Shown here: positions 1-9,999 of the stretch, piece by piece
Layout: each line of letters opens with the position of its first letter
How positions within the stretch are numbered: the stretch's first letter is position 1
Assembly (NCBI GenBank): GCA_013368375.1
Contig: JAACJP010000053.1
Coordinates: 124,001 to 188,000, forward strand
Source: Tricholomella constricta
Lineage: Eukaryota > Basidiomycota > Agaricomycetes > Agaricales > Lyophyllaceae
Reading direction: 5' to 3'
DNA: 64,000 nt
Notes under the pieces: model-generated
Told to the model about the DNA's origin: nothing
Databases searched by the model: none
The model's input: only the letters and a program-made list of their open reading frames with translations
Position numbers and translations under genes: made by a program

Positions 1-6
1 TCAACT

Positions 7-1509
7 ATGTCCCCCACAACCCACAACAAGCAAGCGTCTGACGAGCCTCCTTCGCGTATGTCGGACGTCGCGCTCAGGAAGAAGAAGAATGCAGATGCCC
101 AGGCCGCCTTCCGAGCAAGGCGAGCCAATTACATAGCGACGCTGGAGGAAACAGGTGCGACAAGGCCATTTTGTATCGTGCATATCCCTTAGTTCTAAGG
201 TTTTGCAGTAACTAGCCTCGAGTCTGTCGTTTTACAACTCCAGGAATCATGTCGAGAGGCTCGCCATGAAAGTCAGGAGCTACGCCAAGAAAATGTCCGC
301 CTACGGCACGAATTGCGTGAGCGCGAAAAGTTTTGGAGAACCCTCTGGCAAGCAAGGAAACCAGCTCAAGGCGCCGAGTCCGATGATCCGCCTCCCTTGC
401 CGGCATCCTTTTCGTCGCCACATCCTTCAAACGGACACATGTCATCCATACATATGCATCAGTTTGGAGGCGGGGCTCTCCCGTATCGAATGGTTGACGA
501 TGCTTCGGTCTGCAACGGTTCGTACGAAACAAATCCCAGCCACTATCATAACCACCCATCATCTCTTTCCTACGGTGGGGTGGAGGCCGATATCTCAGGC
601 GACATTCCGTCGAACCCGCTTGCTCATCGCGGATCGAAGTACAACCCTTTTACGTACCCCATCCCAGGCATCCCACGAGAGGCATCATGGCCCTCACCCA
701 TCGCACAAAGCACATCGTCTGGGGGCGATTCTGGAGGTGCCACTCACTCTTCTCATTCTCCAAGTTTCGCTGAGTCACCTACGTTGACCTCGACGGACAT
801 GTCCTTTGTTGGTCGCTTTCCGCCTGAGGACCAAAAAGTACCTCTGAGCAGTCTCGACACTGCGCCCTACGCTTTTCCTAATAGTCGCTCAATCTCTCCA
901 ACGACCTCCACGCCAGGCTCGTCATCGTCGACCCCACTTACTCCGTTTCAGTTCACCTTTTCTGATAATGGTGGACGCGATCGTTCAGATCTTGATTACC
1001 GACGCCACTCACATCCTCATGGGGCTGAAGTGACACTTCACGGCGGCACAGCTGACATATCATCAGTCGGCCCCGCAGGCGACGCGGTTCGGTATAGGTT
1101 GGCACCTCGTAGAGACCACTCGGCCTCTGACCGCCCCCTTCTCCCTGCTCTTCCTCCCATGTCTGGAAGCGACAACGGCTCGCAGCATGAGCAAGGAAGT
1201 AGCGATGGGGATTCTACCCCGTATCCACATTCCCATTCACGTCTTCGTCGTGGTATGACCCACTCACGCTCCCGTTCGCCATCCCCCGTTCCGCCCATCC
1301 TGTCTGGGACGCTGGCGGTCATTAAAGCGCAAGCTTTCGGCGCTCTTCGGCGCACTCGTACACGGACGAAGAAGTCTTCGGAGGGTGCTGCCAAAGTCGC
1401 TATGAACGTGCTGGAATCAAGGGGGATTGGCATACCGCCCTCTCCCAGCGCCACTCCAAGCCTCAAGAGGCAACGACTCGACGACGATCTTGATTTGCCA
1501 CAGGCATGA
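7..1509 (+). CDS. bZIP transcription factor
   Basis: Two exons, 7-154 and 209-1509, give 482 residues; the 54-nt intron lies inside the zipper. The basic region, about residues 24-39, has the N-x7-R signature (Asn28, Arg36), followed by heptad leucines at about 46, 53 and 60 and an Arg/Glu-rich coiled coil to about residue 90. The rest is low-complexity Ser/Pro/His-rich sequence, typical of fungal activation domains, with a basic Arg/Lys patch near the C-terminus. The family binds DNA as dimers in the nucleus; no target can be named from sequence. The start at 7 is the first ATG in the window, so an upstream exon cannot be excluded. The bZIP class is secure, the subfamily is not. Confidence 0.85.
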
Positions 1510-1978
1510 TTTCTATCCCTTCTAGAAATATATACCGGAGGAACTGTATCTCTAATTCATGGTTTGCTTTAGGTTGACATCTGCAGATACTTATCCATGC
1601 CGTGCCTTGTGTTATATGTGTATTGTGACTGTTTGTAGTATATACCGCGTCTTGATATCTTGCACTTAATACCCATACTGTATATGATGATTGCTATCCT
1701 GCTTTGACCTGCTTACGTACCTACTCTAGATATCATGTAGTCGTTAATAGTAACGGAATTTGCTCGATGAACTTGAACAAGTTGGGTGGATGCTCTTATC
1801 GGAATCAGGCCCGACTGGGAAGCAGCTTTCAACGTGGGTAAACGTGTAGTCAACGAGGCAGGAGTTCCAAGACATATAAGGGAGAAAGATCGCCTGGTAG
1901 TCGTGCAGTCGCAAACAATAACCAAAACCAGCTTAGAATCACACAGGCGGGAGGGACATGATGTTCGGATCAGATATA
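1510..1978. other. Intergenic region, bZIP 3' flank
   Basis: About 470 bp separate the bZIP stop from the convergent small gene on the minus strand. The stretch is AT-richer than the flanking coding sequence and should hold both 3' untranslated regions. Short open frames here have no splice-consistent continuation and no recognisable motif. Confidence 0.5.
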
Positions 1979-2358
1979 TCAATCCCACTGACGGAGATGA
2001 GGCATGAGTGTTTGCATGCAGCTCATGGTAACCGCTGGACTCACCACGAGTCGTTCCTCCTGTCTTGGTTCCGGTGCCAACTTCGGCTGATTTGCCACCT
2101 TCGCGGCGAGACGCCCTTGATTTGGATTTGCCGCGGTCGTTCCCCTTGCCTGCGCCTTGATATGCAAATTCTAGATGAAGTTGCACGAGTGATATGTACC
2201 AAGGAACTGACCGCTTTCAGCCGCCGCTCTGCAGCTTCTGCCGCGGCGGTGCGAGGATCGCTTGGAGACGAGCCTGCGGGATTCGTGGCACCAGAAGACG
2301 ATCCCAGAACCACATGCCCGCCTGAGTGAGTTCCAGACTTTGAGCAGAGGGAACCCAT
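1979..2358 (-). CDS. SVIP-like small p97/Cdc48-interacting protein
   Basis: Three exons on the minus strand, 2358-2212, 2155-2045 and 1987-1979, joined by introns of 56 and 57 nt, give 88 residues ending Leu-Val-Trp-Asp. The last exon is only 9 nt including the stop. The N-terminus is Met-Gly-Ser-Leu-Cys, a plausible myristoylation (Gly2) and palmitoylation (Cys5) site. Residues 36-46 match the VCP-interacting motif R-x5-AA-x2-R (Arg36, Ala42, Ala43, Arg46). A Gly/Asn/Arg-Leu-Ala-Ala-Lys segment follows. Animal SVIP has the same plan: lipidated N-terminus, Ala-rich VIM helix, short polar tail. By analogy it would tether or inhibit Cdc48/p97 at ER membranes. That role is inferred from motif and layout only. 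Acceptor 1 is an AAG. Confidence 0.7.
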
Positions 2359-2569
2359 AAGTTTATGAGAAAACGTTGATGGGCAAGTTGTACATGGCGA
2401 TCAAGATGTGTGACCAACTCCAGCTGTACAGACTGATGTGACAAAGCTGGGCATTCGGTATATTCAGGGCTCAATCTATGTACGTTGCCGAGGCGTATCA
2501 GCAACAGGAATGTACTCCTCCATTCTTACCTCCCGGTCGGGACTGTATCCGAATCGAGAGATCCCCAGC

Positions 2570-3181
2570 TCATACGTCTGCTGCCGAGGCACCCAAGCCT
2601 ATGATATCTGTTAGAAGGAAGGAGGGCCCCGCTGAAACGTTGAGACGAACCTCCCACCACCTTCTGCCCGTGTTCCAAGGCTGAGATATGTCGGTGCTAA
2701 ACCCTGCTTTAACCATTCGGCTTTTGATACCTGCGCCCAGCAGGAGACCAAAAACCGTCAGCAGGAAGAGGGTAACAACAAGCTGGTCTCGCGGCGAATC
2801 GCGTTCTATAAGGAATGAGCTCCAGTTTCAAGGAACGAACAGAGGCAACATACGGAAGCATCGTGCCTCAACGTCACCCTCCTTTCCTGTAGCTGTGTCC
2901 GGATTGGTATCTCCTAACGACGCACCAGCACATATTGGTAGATTTTGATTCAGACACCATTGCTTCGTGCAAGAAAGACACGGTTGGGACGGATTATCGG
3001 GAATGGTCAGGAGTAAAATCGAATAATTCGACTGGAAACATATGCCTTGATGTGCTTCGGGTTAGCCATGGCGATGAAGCGGAAAGTTGGGAACGCACAT
3101 TTACAGAAATTGGTAGCTTCCCACTTGTTTAATATAGCGTTGGCGGATACCTAAGAGGAGCTGGGCGTCACGGAGGGCCAT
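2570..3181 (-). CDS. Small Cys-rich single-pass membrane protein, family not named
   Basis: Model with three exons, 3181-3151, 3045-2854 and 2805-2570, giving 152 residues. The central exon encodes a compact cysteine region (C-L-S-C, W-C, I-C and a later C-F) rich in Asp, Thr and Gly. It is followed by a charged Arg/Asp stretch and one strong transmembrane helix (about 18 hydrophobic residues) with a basic Lys-Ser-Arg flank, which suggests a luminal or extracellular N-terminus and cytosolic C-terminus. I recall similar proteins in other Agaricomycetes but no name or function. Exon 1 (10 codons) and its AAG acceptor are the weakest part; exons 2 and 3 are well supported. It is divergent to Arp1, with about 217 bp between starts. 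Confidence 0.6.
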
Positions 3182-3398
3182 TGACAAAGCGAGATTGCAA
3201 CTCACGAAAAGCGAAAAGAAAAAGAAAAGGGAGGCAAGAGTGATTCGGGTCATTTAGTGGACGAGACGTAGATTTGACTGACTTCTGATTTAGTAACAAC
3301 TGTGGTCACAACCACGACCCAACCACGACCACACACACCGACGCGTCGACCCCGAGTCCCCGACCTCGACTCCGCTCTCTTCATTCTTAGTGGTGACT
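3182..3398. promoter_or_regulatory. Shared divergent promoter, membrane protein / Arp1
   Basis: The start codons of the minus-strand membrane protein (3181) and the plus-strand Arp1 gene (3399) face away from each other across about 217 bp. The segment contains a purine-rich run near 3210-3235 and, around 3310-3335, repeated CCACGACC-type words. A bidirectional promoter is inferred from geometry; no TATA box is evident. Confidence 0.45.
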
Positions 3399-4987
3399 AT
3401 GTCTGCAGAGTTCGACGATGTTCTCACAAATCAACCTGTTGTAATCGATAATGTCCGTCTGACCCTTACAACGGCAAACATAACGCTCACATCCTCACTT
3501 CAACTAGGGCTCTGGAACTATCAAGGCTGGGTTTGCTGGACAGGATCATCCAAAATGTTTCTTTCCGTCTTTGTGCGTCTTGACGGTTAGGCTTGGTTTC
3601 CACCGCTAATTCCTTTCCGTTAATCTCTCGATCGTTACAGTGTTGGGCGGCCAAAGCATATACGCGTCATGGCCGGCGCGCTGGAAGGAGATGTTTTCAT
3701 TGGAAGGCGTGCACAGGAGTTTAGAGGTCTTCTAAAGATCAAGTACCCCATGGAACACGGTATCGTGACCGACTGGGACGACATGGAACGTATCTGGAGC
3801 TGGGTTTATGCAGAGGAGCTAGGGACGTTGAGCGAGGAGGTTAGTTCATTTCACACGAAACGACGACCTGATAGACTCATCAAATCATCTAGCATCCTGT
3901 ACTGCTAACGGAAGCACCCCTCAATCCTAGGAGTAATCGAGACGTGGCTGCACAGATATTCTTTGACACTTTCAATGTCCCAGCTCTTTTCACGTCTGTT
4001 CAAGCCGTACTTTCACTGTAAGCCTTTTCTCGATCGTCGCCTATCCGCGAAATTCACTCAAGATTCCGTCAAGCTACTCGTCCGGACGCACAACGGGCAT
4101 TGTCCTTGACTCTGGTGACGGCGTCACACACGCTGTACCTGTCTTCGAAGGCTTCTCAATGCCACATGCCATCCGCCGGGTTGATGTAGCTGGAAGGTAA
4201 TTCGCTCGCCTTACTGGTGTCTTATTGTCTATGAACTTCTCATCCCAGAGACGTAACCGATCATCTTCAACTCTTGCTTCGTAAATCCGGCCACCATTTG
4301 CACACTACGGCGGAGCGCGAGGTTGTTCGAACAATTAAAGAAAAGTGCTGTTATGTTGCTCTCAACCCTGCGAAGGAGGAGAAGGATGCTGTAGGGCGCA
4401 CGGAGGAGTTTAAGCTACCAGATGGTAACGTTGTTCAGGTATTGAGGCTTCATACCATACTATATTGTTGTCCTTATTCTAACTTTACGTTCGCAGCTTG
4501 GTCCTGAACGCTTCCGTGCACCCGAGATTCTGTTCAACCCCGAGTTGATCGGTCAAGAGTACGCCGGAGTGCACCAGGTTGTGGTCGATTCAATCAACCG
4601 GGTCGACCTGGACCTTCGAAAGAGTCTCTTTTCAAACATTGTCCTCAGTGGCGGTAGTACTTTGTGCCGAGGTCCGTCAATATGCTCAACATATGCCTTG
4701 AACAGATGCACTGATCCTATCTCAGGCTTTGGTGACCGGTTGCTGAACGAAGTGAAGAAACTCGCCCTCAAGGATGTTAAAATTAAGATATACGCTCCCC
4801 CAGAACGCAAGTATTCCACATGGATCGGTGGCTCGATCCTGGCAGGGTTGAGTACGTTCAAGAAGGTAATGTCTTACTGCCCTCCATACAACTTTGACAT
4901 TTATTAATTCATAATGAATAGATGTGGGTCTCTGCCGAGGAGTATCAGGAAGACCCAGACATTATTCATAAGAAGTCGGGTTTCTGA
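3399..4987 (+). CDS. arp1: Actin-related protein 1 (centractin), dynactin filament subunit
   Basis: Nine exons (3399-3452, 3508-3572, 3641-3839, 3893-4017, 4074-4196, 4249-4438, 4497-4671, 4726-4865, 4922-4987) give 378 residues, the usual Arp1 length. The actin fold is complete: N-terminal G-x-G-x-x-K-A-G-F-A-G nucleotide loop, the L-D-S-G-D-G phosphate loop, S-G-G-S-x-x-x-G-F loop and the K-Y-S-x-W-I-G-G-S-I-L segment. The C-terminus ([12 protein letters not shown] type) is the Arp1 rather than conventional actin ending. Arp1 forms the short filament of dynactin, which links dynein to cargo. One acceptor, at 4071-4073, is AAG rather than CAG or TAG. Confidence 0.92.
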
Positions 4988-5331
4988 ACAGCATGCTGAT
5001 TCTTGGCCTTCCGTTTCTTAACACATATTTCAATCACTTTCTATGATACCCGTGTACATCTCCCACCTAATGCAACCCGATAGACTTCTATCCGCAGCGC
5101 CAATGCATGAGATCCTCCTGCCCCTTTTGTAGCAGGCACTGCCAAATTTCATGTGGGCCAGCGCAATCAGAACATTGAGATGTTTTTTGTAGTCATGTTC
5201 GTCTCATGAAATTCTATCGTAGCACATGGGTGGATGGGAGGGGCATACGTAGAATGCGATGGCACCAATATAGTATTTTCACCGAAGTAAGATGAGCAAA
5301 GTGCAGGTCGATAAGCGCAAGAGCAAGACCA
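4988..5331. other. Convergent 3' flanks of Arp1 and eS24
   Basis: About 345 bp between the Arp1 stop and the eS24 stop on the other strand. It should contain both 3' untranslated regions and polyadenylation signals. I see no gene in it. Confidence 0.5.
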
Positions 5332-5908
5332 TTACTTGCCACCCTTCTTCGGGGGCTCAGCTGCCTTGCTCTTTTTCGTGCCACGGAACTATAGGCAATT
5401 GTAAAAAAGCTTGTCAAGAATGAGAGGGTGGAGGTATGTACCTTCTTCGCGCGGTTCTTGCGCTCTTTCCGTAGCTTGCGAGAAGGCTTTTCAACCTTGG
5501 CGGCCAGGCCAGACTTTCGGTGTGCGATAAATGATCAGAGAACACAGGCAGGATAAAGGGGACGTACTCGAACCAACCGGTATTTGGGCTCAAACTTCTT
5601 TTGTGAGGCCTCGTCGTCATAGATCAAGGCAAAGCCAGTGCTCCTTCCACCACCAAATTGTGTCCGGAAACCAAAGGTAACGACACGGTCTTTGTCAGTC
5701 TTGTAGAGAGAAGCGAGCTTCTCAGAGAGCTCAGCCTTGGAGACATTGGGGCGAGATGGGTGGAGGACGTCGAGAACGAATTGGCGACGTGCCAAGAGGC
5801 GGTTGGTGATAAATTTGCGAGTCCGCAGGGTAATTGGTGCTGAGCTGTCGGCCTAGATGCAAGCAGGGTGTTAGCTAAAAGATGAGAACGATGTGGTCAA
5901 CGTACCAT
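5332..5908 (-). CDS. rps24: 40S ribosomal protein eS24 (RPS24)
   Basis: Four exons on the minus strand: 5908-5906 (only the ATG), 5852-5568, 5513-5442 and 5388-5332, giving 138 residues. The N-terminal part reads [15 protein letters not shown] and continues into the conserved H-P-x-x-x-x-V-S-K-x-E-L and [11 protein letters not shown] segments. The C-terminus is Lys/Arg-rich, as in all eS24. It is a structural protein of the small subunit. Splitting the ATG from the rest of the CDS by an intron is common for ribosomal protein genes. Exon 3 uses an AAG acceptor (5514-5516). The gene is divergent to the next plus-strand gene. Confidence 0.95.
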
Positions 5909-6015
5909 ATTTGCAGCTGGCTTTCTTGAGGTCGTCGAGGCCGATGCCGATAGATTTCCACACAAGTGGCTGCGATGAACTGCACAGTCTCACCGGAAAT
6001 CTCCGGATACCCGAG

Positions 6016-6021
6016 CACGTG
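6016..6021. promoter_or_regulatory. CACGTG E-box in eS24 / membrane-protein divergent promoter
   Basis: A GCACGTGAC word lies in the 241-bp gap between the eS24 ATG (5908) and the membrane-protein ATG (6150). It is a palindromic E-box, as bound by bHLH or Cbf1-type factors. It fits a set of similarly placed sites in this window. Confidence 0.4.
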
Positions 6022-6149
6022 ACTTCTGCCTTCACACACACACCACTACGGTGGAGAACGCTAGACACCTGACGTTGAGGGGAGCATCTGCCCAACTCCT
6101 GCTCATTGGCATGCTCATCACCTTTCACCGTGACGAAGAGCCATAAGGA

Positions 6150-6941
6150 ATGTCGAACAAATTTGCCTCATTTGCGCCTTATGTGAGCTCAGCAGCCGTC
6201 TTGGTTATTTCTAGCAATGCTGAAGTATAGGACAAGACCCCTCCCCCAGATGATCCGACATATGCATCTACAGTGCCTGTTAATGCTCCTATCAGACCAT
6301 GGTTTCCAAGCCATGCTTCTTCGGCACACGAAATAGATTCCTCTTATCAATCTGGAGGTATTCCCACCTTTGGGACTTCAGTTGCGGGGGGTGGAGGCTC
6401 AGCGGAGATATCTGAGGCGCAAACAAACCAATGGGAAACCAGGTACGGCATGAGGGTGGACATTCTGGCTGCTGCGGCATACCTTCTCGGACCCATCACA
6501 GGTATGATTCTTCTATAACCGATATGCATACGTAACCTCATATATTTCCCAGCACTGGGACTGCTGATATTGGAGACGCAGAACGACTTTGTTCGTTTTC
6601 ATGGTGGGTCGCTTCCTGAGCCGACGTTGACAAGGCCTGATCGATATCTGATCGTTTGAGCAGCATATCAGTCGGCGCTCTTGACTACCCCCCTGCTTGC
6701 CATCCGCATCTTTGTTTCACTGATCCAAGCACCGTCCTGGATACAGACGCTTTGCACTATGATGCTCATCATACCACCGGCTTACATGGCGTACGTCTCC
6801 CATCTACCATGGTCTTCTTGCATATTGACATGACGATGGCCAAGGGCGCGCACCTACATGGACGCTACACGTGCTCAACCTGTGCATTACCACCTGCCTA
6901 TCATAGGGTCTATGGCTGACGGGTGGTTGGCAGACGAGTGA
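6150..6941 (+). CDS. Small multi-pass membrane protein, UPF0132/DUF4870-like
   Basis: Five exons (6150-6182, 6231-6501, 6553-6603, 6664-6790, 6845-6941) give 192 residues. The first 90 are polar and Gly/Ser/Pro-rich. Residues about 100-175 hold three hydrophobic helices with the pattern L-G-L-L-I-L-E-T-Q-N-D-F-V-R-F-H-A-Y-Q-S between the first two. The E-x-x-N-x-F-V-R-F-H-A-x-Q-S word is the hallmark I associate with UPF0132/DUF4870 (Tic20-like) proteins. The C-terminus ends W-L-A-D-E. The biochemical function is unknown. The last acceptor is AAG (6842-6844), chosen because it alone keeps the conserved C-terminal frame. Confidence 0.72.
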
Positions 6942-7124
6942 TACACTTTGGACTGTTGTATTTACATATCTTTATCGTATCGTATCGACATCAGGGAATC
7001 ATAATAGTACTGTCCGAGAAAACGATGAGTGGAAAACAGTTAGGAGCTGTACATGTGGTTAGAGGTAGTTGGAGGGAGGGTATAAGCGCGGCATGCCATG
7101 TGTGATAGACAGTAAAACGAGAAA

Positions 7125-8014
7125 TCAGATACATAGTCCAAGTAGCAACACCCCCGACTGACACGCAACCGTCGGGGTTGATCCAAGTAGGCCTTTCAGC
7201 AGTGGTTGAAGCCCGTTGATCGTCGCGTCCAGAAAGTTTTCGCTGAAATTGAGAATGTCGTCCAGGAAACATTTGATGTCATACACGACTGGAATTCCAA
7301 ATTAGCGCGCTAGCAGCACCCAACCCATCATGCGGCTGCTCACTTGGGCCAAGAATAGGGCCTAAGATTGGAAGATTGTTGACCAGGACATGAACGGCGT
7401 TAAGCGTGTTCTTGTTGAGATTGACGGTGTTCTTGATTAGCGTCTCTATATCGTTGGTATGGTCGTAGTTGTCGAGGCCCTTGCCCGGCTTGCGCTTCTC
7501 AGCGTCGAGTGCGGAAAGTGCTGCCTGTTGTCCGAGGACGTTCGCGTGGAAAGAGTTCAGCTGCGTCACACATTTTTTCTGGAAGTCGGGGTCGTTAACT
7601 CTCATAGTTCCGGATTGTGCAGCGAGCTTCTCTGCAATAATAAGTAAGTTCCATTGTGAAAGCGTCGGAAAGGGTATGCGTACTTAAGTTTCTGGAGTTG
7701 TCCCGGGCGGCCTTGTAGTAGTTGACAAACTGAGAGTAAGGAGCGTCGTTCGGGGGATGAGAGGGGCGATCTTCACTCGAAAGCGTTCGGACGGGTTCCG
7801 GACGCGAGCTAGGCGGGACAGAAAGGGATCTCGGATTGCGAACAATTCCCATGCTTCGAGGCAGCGTGGCGTTATCAAGCGAAAAGACTGGAGGCACATA
7901 TGGAGACTGGAAGCGAGGAAGAGGGGAGGCTACTGCGCAAATCGCCGTTTGAGATAAGGCGGTAAAGGCGGTTGCGTGCAACGCGAGGAGGATGGCGCGA
8001 GTTACAGAAGGCAT
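7125..8014 (-). CDS. Secreted protein of unknown function
   Basis: Three minus-strand exons (8014-7684, 7631-7344, 7288-7125) give 260 residues. The start Met is followed by a clear signal peptide: Arg, a long Ala/Leu/Ile/Thr core, then Ala-Ser-Pro. Next come a Pro/Ser/Arg-rich linker, a helical region with a C-V-T-Q-L-N segment and a L-P-I-L-G-P-I-L-G-P turn. The C-terminal exon has the pattern Y-D-I-K-C-F-L-D-D-I-L-N and ends in a hydrophobic C-x-x-G-V-L-L-L-G-L-C-I tail, which might be a GPI-type or membrane-associated end. I recall similar uncharacterised Agaricomycete proteins but no function. The phases of all three exons agree. Confidence 0.75.
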
Positions 8015-8500
8015 GATAATCTAGCAAATAAACGAAATTAGGCGACTAGCGCGGGGGATTACAGTTCAAGATTAAGAACGCAGAGGCGCGTCGAGGATGG
8101 AGGTCGTAAGAGTAAAACGGGGGGAAGGGCCAGAAAATCGACCTCCTCTCTTCTTATAGCACATTCCGTGAACCTTATTAGGACCAGCGTCGTGATTGGT
8201 TGTCAAAAATAGCAAGCGTCTGACGCGTTCAGTCATGTGACTAAGTAGTCGTAGAACTTGGAAGGTAAATAAGGGGGAAACTAGGGGTTGATAGGCAGAA
8301 TTGTATAGAAGCAGATAGATGCGTACGAGACGAGTCCAATCTAGAGTTCCGACAGCATCAAAGGTTCATCCGGCCTGATCCATGTCATAAGTCAACCGAT
8401 AACGTCCGTGATATGCAACGAGAGTAAATGTCCGAGGGAGTGTGAGAAGTTCGGGGGTCGAGGGATGTGACGGTCCAATATCAATGTTCACAATCTACCA
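8015..8500. promoter_or_regulatory. Promoter region of the secreted-protein gene
   Basis: About 485 bp between two minus-strand genes. On the minus strand a TATAAGA word at about 8152-8158 lies some 140 bp upstream of the ATG at 8014 and is a candidate TATA box. Nothing else coding is apparent. Confidence 0.35.
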
Positions 8501-9294
8501 TCAGAGTTGGATGCAGGATTTACCATCCTTAGAGCGTTTGAAACCACCAGCGCAAGTATACACTGAAAACAATGTCAGCGGGGTTTCAGGAAATACATCG
8601 ATGCAGGTCCAACAGACCTGTGCAGTATCCTTCCTCGCAACCAACGTTCCATGCGCCTGGAATTGCAGTACAATTCTGGCCGCTTCCGAGGGAGGTGCAG
8701 CCACCGCAGGACTCGAGTTCCGTAGCGGTATCAAGACATTCGTAGTCCCCTCCTTTCGCGCCCGATATTGGGCAGGCATCGAGGCCAGTGGGGCAGAGCG
8801 GAGCAGAGCGAGACTTGAGCAGAGCTGATCTCTTTTGCCTGTATCCGCCATGGCCGTTATTGTCATGGCCGTTGTGGTGGTGATTGGAAGGCTTGGGGGG
8901 ACTGGGTTTCGGTGGGGTCGGAACGGGTACACAGCTGCGAACTGTCGATTTCCACACCCAGGCTCCACGGCACTGAGGAGGAGGCCCCTGCTCAGGAGAA
9001 GGGTTTAAGGGTACGCAGCATCCTTGTTTCTTACCCCAGTAATGGGTGCTGGGCGGGCAAGCTTTACCTTTCGGGGGTGGAGGTGGAGGGGTAAGGGGGC
9101 CGCCAATGGGCAAACAATCATCGTTGTCTTTAGACCTGACGAGAGCAATGAACCTCTGAGCACCATTGAATCATGTGCACTCACCAGAATTCCTTTTTAG
9201 TGCAATTCTTGGATCCAATGGAGGTCGAAGAGACAATGGGAACGGCAATAAAAAGGACAAGGAGCATGGCCCCCATGCGTGCGATTAATGACAT
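8501..9294 (-). CDS. priA: PriA-like Cys-rich secreted protein
   Basis: Three minus-strand exons (9294-9185, 9135-8618, 8562-8501) give 229 residues. There is an N-terminal signal peptide (Met-rich Leu/Val/Ile core ending V-S-S). A Pro-rich segment, a C-P-P-S-x-H-Y-W block and a His/Asn/Gly-rich linker follow. The C-terminal domain carries about ten cysteines in the order C-P, C-P-I-S-G, Y-E-C-L-D, E-S-C-G-G-C, N-C-T-A-I-P-G, V-G-C, Y-C, Y-T-C, S-C-I. This matches the PriA family described from Lentinula and other mushrooms, linked in the literature to fruiting and metal responses. Its molecular role is unsettled. The exon 1/2 junction uses the CAG at 9136-9138; the nearby AAG would break the frame. 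Confidence 0.85.
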
Positions 9295-9999
9295 GGCGTC
9301 GTAAACTTCCCGAAGGTATGATCAAAAGAGTGACTGGAGGAAATCGGTCGGGATTGCAGAGAAAAGGAACCCGGAAGGAATAGAAACGCACAAGTACAAA
9401 GACCACAACTTTATACGATCGGAAACTGAAACGCCATCATGGGAACCTGAAAAGAAGCTCCCGGTGCCTGTTAATAGGTTGAGCCGTGCTGGTTACCTTG
9501 GGCCTTGGCCCTTGTAAGCGGAAAAGCGACTTTGTAAGACTATCGGAATGGACATTTTTGCTTTTTACAGCTAGACAGCACACGATTCAGAGGTTCAGTC
9601 TATGAGTGAATCGATTGAGAAAAATCTCACCTTTGGCATTTGACATTTCGGGACGTATGTCCTTCTCATTATATTGCTGATCAATCTGACGGAAAAATAA
9701 GGGTCGCGACAATATTAAACAAATCCATCGTTTTTTTTTCGCCTCTGCCATGATGCCAGGCGACCTGTCGATATGACTTCCGGTTACCGGCCATGGGTGC
9801 CATCGTTGTCGAATTCAGAGATGGACACAAAACTGATCGTCATTATCTGCAAGTCGAGTTCAAGTGTGTATAGACAGAAAGCTTCCAAAGAGAGGGAAAG
9901 TAATAAACGAAATGAGTGTGCAGCCCTGGCGTTCCTACGGCCGAACTCCAAAAAGATGTCAGCACAAAAAAAAAATGCCAAAGATAGCATAGACTTACT
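9295..9999. promoter_or_regulatory. priA upstream region
   Basis: About 700 bp between the priA start and the PP2A-A stop, both on the minus strand. A TATAAAG word on the minus strand at 9409-9415 is about 115 bp upstream of the priA ATG, a good TATA-box distance and in keeping with a highly regulated gene. The remainder has short open frames without support. Confidence 0.45.
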
